Shown here piece after piece: positions 14,018-18,612 of a stretch of 18,612 bases of DNA. Within the stretch, counting starts at the first letter, position 1; every line of letters starts with the position of its first letter. A model generated the notes under the pieces. The model searched no databases. It was not told where the DNA came from and saw only the letters and a list, made by a program, of their open reading frames with translations. The translations under genes and the position numbers were made by a program. Source of the stretch: JBBQTU01 sp038213005 (GTDB taxonomy: Bacteria; Planctomycetota; Phycisphaerae; Tepidisphaerales; Tepidisphaeraceae); assembly GCA_038213005.1 (NCBI GenBank), contig JBBQTU010000061.1, forward strand, positions 1 to 18,612, given 5' to 3'.

Positions 14018-15088
14018 ATGATTCGACTTGCGATTGTGGGCTGCGGTGGAATGGCTAAGGGCTACCACGTCCACCAGCTACAGAAGATCAGCGACTACAA
14101 GGTGGTGGCCCTGTGCGACATCGTGAAGGAGAAGACGGCCGACTTCCGCAAGCGGCATTTCAACGACGCCGTTGAGTTTGATGACTTTGACACGATGCTC
14201 AACGACGGCCCGGAACTGGACGCCGTGCTGCTGGTCACGCCTCATACGGTGCATTACGGTCAGGCGAAGGCAGCCCTGGAAAAGGGTCTGCATGTCATGT
14301 GCGAGAAGCCGCTGGTGACCAGTTCCAAGCATGCCTACGACCTGTGGAAGACCGTGAAGCGGACGGGCAAACTGCTGGCGATCACGTTTCAGTCGGCCTA
14401 CTCGGCGGAGTTTGGCCACCTGGCGCAGTTGCGCGACCAGGGCAAGCTGGGACAGGTGCAGAACATCTCGGGCTATGTCTCCCAGGGCTGGCGCAAGGGA
14501 TGCGCCGGCACGTGGCGTCATGACCCGGCCATGTCAGGCGGCGGGTACATCTACGATACCGGGGCTCACCTGCTCAACGCCCTGATGTGGCTGATGAATA
14601 GCCCGGTGGTCGAGGTGTCGTGTATCATGGACAACTGCGGCGCGCCGGTGGACATTCGCGGGTCGGCATCGCTGCGGTTTCAGAACGGGGTGTTCGGCAC
14701 GGTGACGATGGCGGGGAACACGCCGGCCTTTCGGAGCGAGATCCAGATATTCACCGACAGTATGGTGGTCATCACCGATCAATATGGCGGGAAGCTGGAG
14801 ATGATCGACGGCTCGGGCAAGCGGATGTATCCGCACGTGCCGGAGGATGCCCGGCCGGCGGCCGGGACGCCGCACCTGAACTTCGCCGATGCAGTGTTGC
14901 GCGGGGCACCGCTGCGGGCCCCGGTGCGCTATGGCGTGCTGCTGTCGGCGCTGATGGATGCGATGTACCAATCGGCGAAAGCCGGCACGCCGGTGAAGGT
15001 GAAGCCGGTGCCGCTGGACATCGAGGTGGACGCCAGGCCGGCGAAGAAGACCAGGCCGGCGGCGAAGGCGAAGACCGCGAGGAAGTAA
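14018..15088 (+). CDS. Gfo/Idh/MocA family NAD(P)-dependent oxidoreductase
   Basis: A 356-residue cytoplasmic dehydrogenase-like protein. The N-terminal Rossmann motif is IRLAIVGCGGMAKGYH, and the conserved EKP (E96-P98, in HVMCEKPLV) follows. The C-terminal domain carries SGGGYIYDTGAHLLNALMWL, matching the family GGG-x-D-x-G-H pattern. Substrates of the family are mostly sugars, inositols and their derivatives; this one cannot be inferred. ATG at 14018 (MIRLAIVG) was chosen because it begins at the Rossmann strand and has a gaggcgag site upstream. The C-terminus ends in a Lys/Ala-rich tail (KKTRPAAKAKTARK). It probably shares a transcript with the preceding gene. Confidence 0.9.
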   Translation: MIRLAIVGCGGMAKGYHVHQLQKISDYKVVALCDIVKEKTADFRKRHFNDAVEFDDFDTMLNDGPELDAVLLVTPHTVHYGQAKAALEKGLHVMCEKPLVTSSKHAYDLWKTVKRTGKLLAITFQSAYSAEFGHLAQLRDQGKLGQVQNISGYVSQGWRKGCAGTWRHDPAMSGGGYIYDTGAHLLNALMWLMNSPVVEVSCIMDNCGAPVDIRGSASLRFQNGVFGTVTMAGNTPAFRSEIQIFTDSMVVITDQYGGKLEMIDGSGKRMYPHVPEDARPAAGTPHLNFADAVLRGAPLRAPVRYGVLLSALMDAMYQSAKAGTPVKVKPVPLDIEVDARPAKKTRPAAKAKTARK

Positions 15089-15588
15089 GCCGCGGTCTGG
15101 CCCAGGCCCTCGATCCGCTCGGGGCAGATCGACGGGCTAGCACTACAGCGCAACTTCATAGCGATGCGATGCAATTTCAAATAGGACGCGCTTCGATTGA
15201 CGGCAATTTCAAATAGGACGCGCTTCGATTGACGGCCCTTTTTGAAGAGTGTTATCCGCCCGGCTCGCTTACGGCCTCGATTGGCGCAGATTTTCAGAGA
15301 TTGAAGAAAGAGGAAACAGTCAATGAGTCTTCATTGGTCTTCTTCTCAATCGCCGCAGCAACCCAGGAAAAGAAGCTTGACTGCGGCACAGGTATCCTCT
15401 GGAAGTCCCAGCCGTATCGGGTGGGCGCTAAATGATCGTCCTTACTGCCAGGCGGTCGATTTCGACAAGATTGCCCGCTTTCCCGGGCGGATGCAAGTTG
15501 CGCATCAGCGAGTGATTGGAGCGAATACGGTGCTGAAAGATGTGTCGCCCTTTCAGGCCTCATTCAGGGTGAATGGTTTTTAGGACCC
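15089..15588. other. Intergenic region with tandem repeat and a possible small ORF
   Basis: 500 bases holding the 32-bp tandem repeat at 15171-15234. A plus-strand ORF at 15323-15583 (86 codons, MSLHWSSSQSPQQPRKRSLT...) has an AAAGAGG site 9 nt before its ATG. An overlapping frame (15229-15435), ending ILWKSQPYRVGAK, also looks protein-like. Neither resembles a family I know, and they cannot both be confirmed by sequence alone. Confidence 0.35.
15171..15234. repeat. Perfect 32-bp tandem repeat, two copies
   Basis: The unit starting gcaatttcaaataggacg and ending gattgacg occurs at 15171-15202 and again at 15203-15234 without a mismatch. On the minus strand each unit holds gcgcgtcctatttgaaa, closely similar to the units at 16011-16096. 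Confidence 0.95.
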
Positions 15589-15679
15589 GCGCATCAATAA
15601 CCGTCCGGTTCAAAAAGCGCACCCCCTCCCAACCTCCCCTAGGGGGGAGGAGTACCATTCCTGCCAGTTATTGATGCGC
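15589..15679. mobile_element. MITE-like element with 13-bp terminal inverted repeats
   Basis: gcgcatcaataac (15589-15601) is the perfect reverse complement of gttattgatgcgc (15667-15679). The 91-bp span encloses a C/G-rich palindrome (cctcccc-ta-ggggggagg, about 15637-15655) related to the insertion inside hpnD. No transposase is encoded. It could be a small non-autonomous element or a structured 3' end for the lipoprotein gene, whose stop is 7 bp away. Confidence 0.55.
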
Positions 15680-15685
15680 CGGTCT

Positions 15686-15949
15686 TTACGGCTGGCGCTT
15701 GGCGTCTTCGGCCGCCTTTTCGGCAGCGGCTTTGACATCGGCGGCTTCCTTGTCGGCCTTGGCCTTGGTGTCGGCGGCGGCCTTCTCAGCGTCGGCCTCC
15801 GCGTTGGCGGCATCCTTCTTGGCCTCGGCCCTGGTGTCGGCGGCGGTCTTGGCGGCGTCGGTGGCGGCGGGCGTTTGTGGCCGATCATCACAGCCCACCA
15901 TCAAGGCGCCTGTCAGAAACAGCGGCAGTATGAAAAGCTTCGTACGCAT
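15686..15949 (-). CDS. Small alanine-rich lipoprotein
   Basis: An 87-residue protein with a lipoprotein signal peptide: MRTK, a hydrophobic core LFILPLFLTGALMV, then GC with the lipidated Cys at position 20 (lipobox MVGC, slightly atypical at -3). Asp-Asp follows the Cys. The mature part is almost wholly Ala, Lys, Asp and Glu in helical, heptad/11-residue-like periodicity (AEKAAADTKAKADKEAADVK), predicting a long helix or coiled coil in the envelope. A strong ribosome binding site (aagggag, 5 nt spacing) precedes ATG 15949. Its function is unknown. Confidence 0.85.
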   Translation of the reverse strand: MRTKLFILPLFLTGALMVGCDDRPQTPAATDAAKTAADTRAEAKKDAANAEADAEKAAADTKAKADKEAADVKAAAEKAAEDAKRQP

Positions 15950-16010
15950 GATTCTCCCTTAAAAAAAAGTGACCTATTGCCAATCCATCCTGAGTACCGC
16001 CGGGGCTACG

Positions 16011-16096
16011 TCCCCTTTGAGAGGCGCGTCCTCTTTGAAAGGCGTCCTCTTTGAAGAGGCGTCCTCTTTGAGAGGCGCGTCTCCTTTGAGAGGCGG
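16011..16096. repeat. Five tandem 16-18-bp palindromic units
   Basis: Units start at 16011, 16029, 16045, 16062 and 16080, each a variant of tcctctttgagaggcgcg. Each contains a self-complementary core (cctct-ttg-agagg), so each could form a small hairpin. They lie upstream of the lipoprotein gene on its minus strand and downstream of the kinase gene. Spacers are absent, so this is not a CRISPR array. Confidence 0.85.
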
Positions 16097-16163
16097 CACT
16101 TACTGATCATAGGCAGGCAATGGCGTCGGCATCAACCGCGAAAGAGGAGAGGCTGCAACACGA

Positions 16164-17819
16164 TCAGACAGGCACCGCCGCCGCCGCGGCGCCTGTCGTC
16201 ACCCTCGCGATTGCCTTCGCCAGGGCCAGCATGTTCACGGGCTTCACCAGATGCAGAGTGAACCCCGCCTCGCGGCTGGCCTGCTGATCCGTTTCCTGAC
16301 CGTAGCCGCTGAGGGCAATCGCGGGCAGCGTCAGTCCTCTTGCTCGCAGCGTCCGCATCAGATCCAGCCCGCTGCCATCGGGCAGCCCCAGGTCGCTCAG
16401 CAGCAGGTCAAACCGCTGCTCGGCCGCCAGTTGCAGCGCCGTCGCGACATCGCCGGCGACCTGCACCTCGTGCCCCCGGGCCGATAGCAGTCGCCGCATG
16501 ATCCGGGCCGTGTCGCCGTGATCCTCCACCAGCAGAATGCGCAGCGGGCGGGCAGCAGCGACCGCCCGCGCTTTGGAGCCGGGCGACGCAGCGGCGACCT
16601 CGGCCCCGGCCGGCAGCAGCGGGAGGCGGACGGTAAACGTCGACCCCCTGCCCTTGCCTGCACTGCTGGCGCGGATACTCCCGCCGTGCATCTCAATCAA
16701 CGACCTGCTGATGGTCAGGCCCAGTCCCAGGCCGCCGAATTGTCGTGTGATCGACCGGTCGGCCTGATCGAAAGCGTTGAAAATGCGGTCCAGCGACTCG
16801 GCGTCAATTCCTTCCCCGTTGTCGCTCACCTCCGTCACCACAGACCCCTCACCGTCCCGGCGGCAGCGAACGCCTACGCATCCGCCAACCTGCGTGAACT
16901 TGACGGCGTTTTTCAGCAGGTTCCAGAACACCTGTTGAAGCCGGCCGGCGTCGCCATCAATCCAGTACGGCTCAGCCCCAAGGTCCACATCCAGTTCCAG
17001 TTCTCTGACCTCGATGTTGGGCATGCAGTCGTCCCTGGCCCGGCGGATGATCGTGCGCAGATCGATCTGCCGGCGGTCCATCTCAACTTTCCCCTGCTCG
17101 ATACGCGTCACGTCCAGCAGGTCGTCGATCAGCCGCGCCGCCAGTTCCGCGTTGCGACAAATGACATCCAACTGCTGGCGAGTGTCGGCGCTAAGGCAAG
17201 GGTCCTCGCGCAGCATGGTGGCGATGGCCAGCACCGGGTTCAGAGGATTGCGCAGTTCGTGGCTCAGCACCGCCACGAAGCGGTCCTTGGCCTTGATGGC
17301 GGCCTCCAGACCCACGTTCAGCATCTCGGCTTTCTCTGTGAGTTCCTGTTGACGAATGCCCGAAAGCAGCAGCGATTCGTTCACCGCCGTCGCTTGTTGC
17401 CGGAAGGTCGCGGCCTTGGTCGCTTCGGTCACCTGAAGCATCAGGCCCACGGGGCGCTCGTTATGCCCGAGGATCGCCCAAATCGAGTACGACCAGTAGA
17501 CGCCCGGGGTCGTCCCGTGTCTCTGCTCGGCCAGCGTCTCGGGCGTCCCCGTACGAAAGACGCGCTGCAGCACGGCCAGGCAATGGTTGGTCGCGTCCTC
17601 GGGCACGGCCTCGGTGAACGGCCGGCCCGTCACCGCGTCCCGAGTCGTTCCCGCCAGACGCAGGAACGCCGCATTTACATGCCGCACGATGTACGTCCCG
17701 CCTTCCACGGCGACCATCGCCTGCGGAGAACGCTCGCAGAAGTACCGACATAGGCGCGGGAAGTCCAGCGCCGGGTCGGTCGCGGTTGAGTTGGAGTTTC
17801 GAGTTGCGTTCTCTTGCAT
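16164..17819 (-). CDS. Hybrid sensor histidine kinase (PAS-HisKA-HATPase-REC)
   Basis: A 551-residue cytoplasmic hybrid kinase without membrane segments. An N-terminal PAS domain spans about 28-135 (VNAAFLRLAG). A short coiled coil (about 155-180) follows. In the HisKA domain the H-box is VLSHELRNPLNP, with phospho-acceptor H187. The HATPase has the N-box WNLLKNAVKF (300-308), G1 DNGEGID (333-339), an F-box FDQAD and G2 GGLGLGL (362-368). The C-terminal REC domain (about 427-540) has acidic pocket E432-D433, acceptor D476 (SDLGLPDGSG), S504 and K526. All catalytic residues are intact. ATG 17819 has a taggag site overlapping the stop of the KaiC-like gene 9 bp upstream, so the two form an operon. 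The signal and the output partner are unknown. Confidence 0.93.
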   Translation of the reverse strand: MQENATRNSNSTATDPALDFPRLCRYFCERSPQAMVAVEGGTYIVRHVNAAFLRLAGTTRDAVTGRPFTEAVPEDATNHCLAVLQRVFRTGTPETLAEQRHGTTPGVYWSYSIWAILGHNERPVGLMLQVTEATKAATFRQQATAVNESLLLSGIRQQELTEKAEMLNVGLEAAIKAKDRFVAVLSHELRNPLNPVLAIATMLREDPCLSADTRQQLDVICRNAELAARLIDDLLDVTRIEQGKVEMDRRQIDLRTIIRRARDDCMPNIEVRELELDVDLGAEPYWIDGDAGRLQQVFWNLLKNAVKFTQVGGCVGVRCRRDGEGSVVTEVSDNGEGIDAESLDRIFNAFDQADRSITRQFGGLGLGLTISRSLIEMHGGSIRASSAGKGRGSTFTVRLPLLPAGAEVAAASPGSKARAVAAARPLRILLVEDHGDTARIMRRLLSARGHEVQVAGDVATALQLAAEQRFDLLLSDLGLPDGSGLDLMRTLRARGLTLPAIALSGYGQETDQQASREAGFTLHLVKPVNMLALAKAIARVTTGAAAAAVPV

Positions 17820-17828
17820 CGAAGGCTC

Positions 17829-18612
17829 CTACTTCTTCGCCTTTGGTTCCGGCGCGGCTTCTTGCTCCTGTACCTTCTGCGTGCTCGTTCGCACCGGCAG
17901 TCCTGATGTCAGCGCGTTGTAGCCCGTGCTCCGCGGGTGGATGAGGACCACGCCCTTGTCGGTGATGACATACTCGCGGATGTCCTTGCTATGATTGCCT
18001 CCGCGCATCTTGATCACCACCATCACCTTGCGCAACTGCCCGTCGATCTCGACATAACGCATTCGCAGGATGTCGTCGGTGAGGAACGAAATCGCATAGT
18101 GGCTGAACTGCAGCGACGTGAAGTCGTCCTCCACCTCCACCGTCGTCAGAATCGTGACGCCCGCCCGGGTCAGCGCCACGATCAGCCGGTACAGCGACTC
18201 GCGAAAATCCTCTCGGAATCCCGGCGCCAGCGCCATCTCAAACCCCACCAGTGAATCAATCACCAGTCGCTTGGCCCCGACCCGCTTGACCGCATCGAGA
18301 ATCTTCTGCGTGATCTCATCCACCGAGAGGTCCAGCGGGCGCAGGTAAAGCAGTTCCAGCTTTCCCTTTGTCTGAGGCGTCTTCAAATCCAAGCCAAAGT
18401 TGGCAGCCCGATCCGCGTAGCCTCGTGGGCGCTCTTCGAACAGGGCCATGATCGCCGGTTCGCCGTGGCGCAGTCCTTCGGCGATGAATTGCGTCGCCAG
18501 CGCCGACTTGCCCGTCCCCGAAGGCCCGGCCAGCAGCAGGCTGTCGCCTTCGAGAATCCCCCCGTTCATCATCTTGTCCAGTTCGGGGATCCCCATGGAA
18601 AGCCGCCGGCCG
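17829..18612 (-). CDS. KaiC-like RecA-superfamily ATPase (5' end outside window)
   Basis: The 260 visible residues form a KaiC-type ATPase domain. The reading frame continues to the window edge before the first in-window Met as GRRLSMGIPELDKMMNGG, matching the KaiC entry motif (R-S-GI-LD-GG), so the true start lies beyond 18612. Walker A is AGPSGTGKSAL, the catalytic Glu pair is in ALFEERP, and Walker B is RLVIDSL. The C-terminal part (VVIKMRGGNHSKDIREYVIT) is typical of the KaiC family. The tail is Gln/Glu/Lys-rich. It may be the second of two ATPase domains or a single-domain KaiC-like protein; the window cannot tell. The neighbouring hybrid kinase suggests a signalling partner, not necessarily a circadian clock. 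Confidence 0.88.
   Translation of the reverse strand, partial: GRRLSMGIPELDKMMNGGILEGDSLLLAGPSGTGKSALATQFIAEGLRHGEPAIMALFEERPRGYADRAANFGLDLKTPQTKGKLELLYLRPLDLSVDEITQKILDAVKRVGAKRLVIDSLVGFEMALAPGFREDFRESLYRLIVALTRAGVTILTTVEVEDDFTSLQFSHYAISFLTDDILRMRYVEIDGQLRKVMVVIKMRGGNHSKDIREYVITDKGVVLIHPRSTGYNALTSGLPVRTSTQKVQEQEAAPEPKAKK

Noticed and set aside
13085..14074. 329-codon minus-strand ORF opposite the homocysteine methyltransferase-family gene
   Set aside because: Arg/His/Gly-rich antisense shadow; the opposite frame has the zinc-site cysteines and a ribosome binding site.
16011..16096. CRISPR-like array
   Set aside because: Units are only 16-18 bp and directly contiguous, with no spacers and no cas genes.
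16518..17753. 411-codon plus-strand ORF antisense to the hybrid kinase
   Set aside because: It mirrors the GC-rich codons of a kinase with all motifs intact; the peptide has no recognisable domain.

Overview
This looks like a chromosomal window from a high-GC bacterium. An uncultured member of the Planctomycetota is my best guess. The hints are a squalene-forming hpnC-hpnD-hpnE cluster, a non-HemE uroporphyrinogen-decarboxylase-family protein, a Gfo/Idh/MocA oxidoreductase, an NfeD/flotillin pair, a KaiC-like ATPase with a hybrid kinase, weak Shine-Dalgarno sites and many small dispersed repeats. The phylum call is inference; no rRNA or marker protein is present.

Layout. (1) 1-3137, + strand: tightly coupled hpnC (5' end outside the window), hpnD and hpnE, which together convert farnesyl diphosphate to squalene. 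hpnD carries an in-frame palindromic-repeat insertion. (2) 3138-3955: a non-coding stretch with a minus-strand coding remnant and a 63-nt fragment matching the 3' end of hpnE, followed by a cold-shock protein gene (3956-4234). (3) 4540-5946, - strand: a URO-D-family protein and a 61-aa companion. (4) 6024-8479, + strand: an AraC-type regulator remnant, then a promoter-bearing repeat leading into nfeD-like and flotillin genes. (5) 8600-12350, all on the - strand: a small defence island. It holds a beta-class DNA methyltransferase translationally coupled to a putative restriction endonuclease, a decayed C-terminus of a type ISP restriction enzyme, and an antitoxin/PIN-toxin pair. Copies of one direct repeat lie between and beside these modules. 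(6) 12902-15088, + strand: a repeat that joins the two sequences flanking the nfeD-flotillin operon, then a homocysteine S-methyltransferase-family protein and a Gfo/Idh/MocA oxidoreductase. (7) 15089-16163: repeats, a terminal-inverted-repeat element and an alanine-rich lipoprotein. (8) 16164-18612, - strand: a KaiC-like ATPase (5' end outside the window) followed 9 bp later by a PAS/HisKA/HATPase/REC hybrid kinase.

The most interesting structure is in the repeats. The sequences immediately upstream of nfeD and at the very end of the flotillin gene are found nearly fused at 12902-13042, as if the operon were a cassette in that element or 12902-13042 were its deletion scar. Separately, the toxin-antitoxin and restriction modules are bracketed by same-orientation repeats derived at least partly from a type ISP gene tail. 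I found no CRISPR array, tRNA or rRNA, and no intact transposase.
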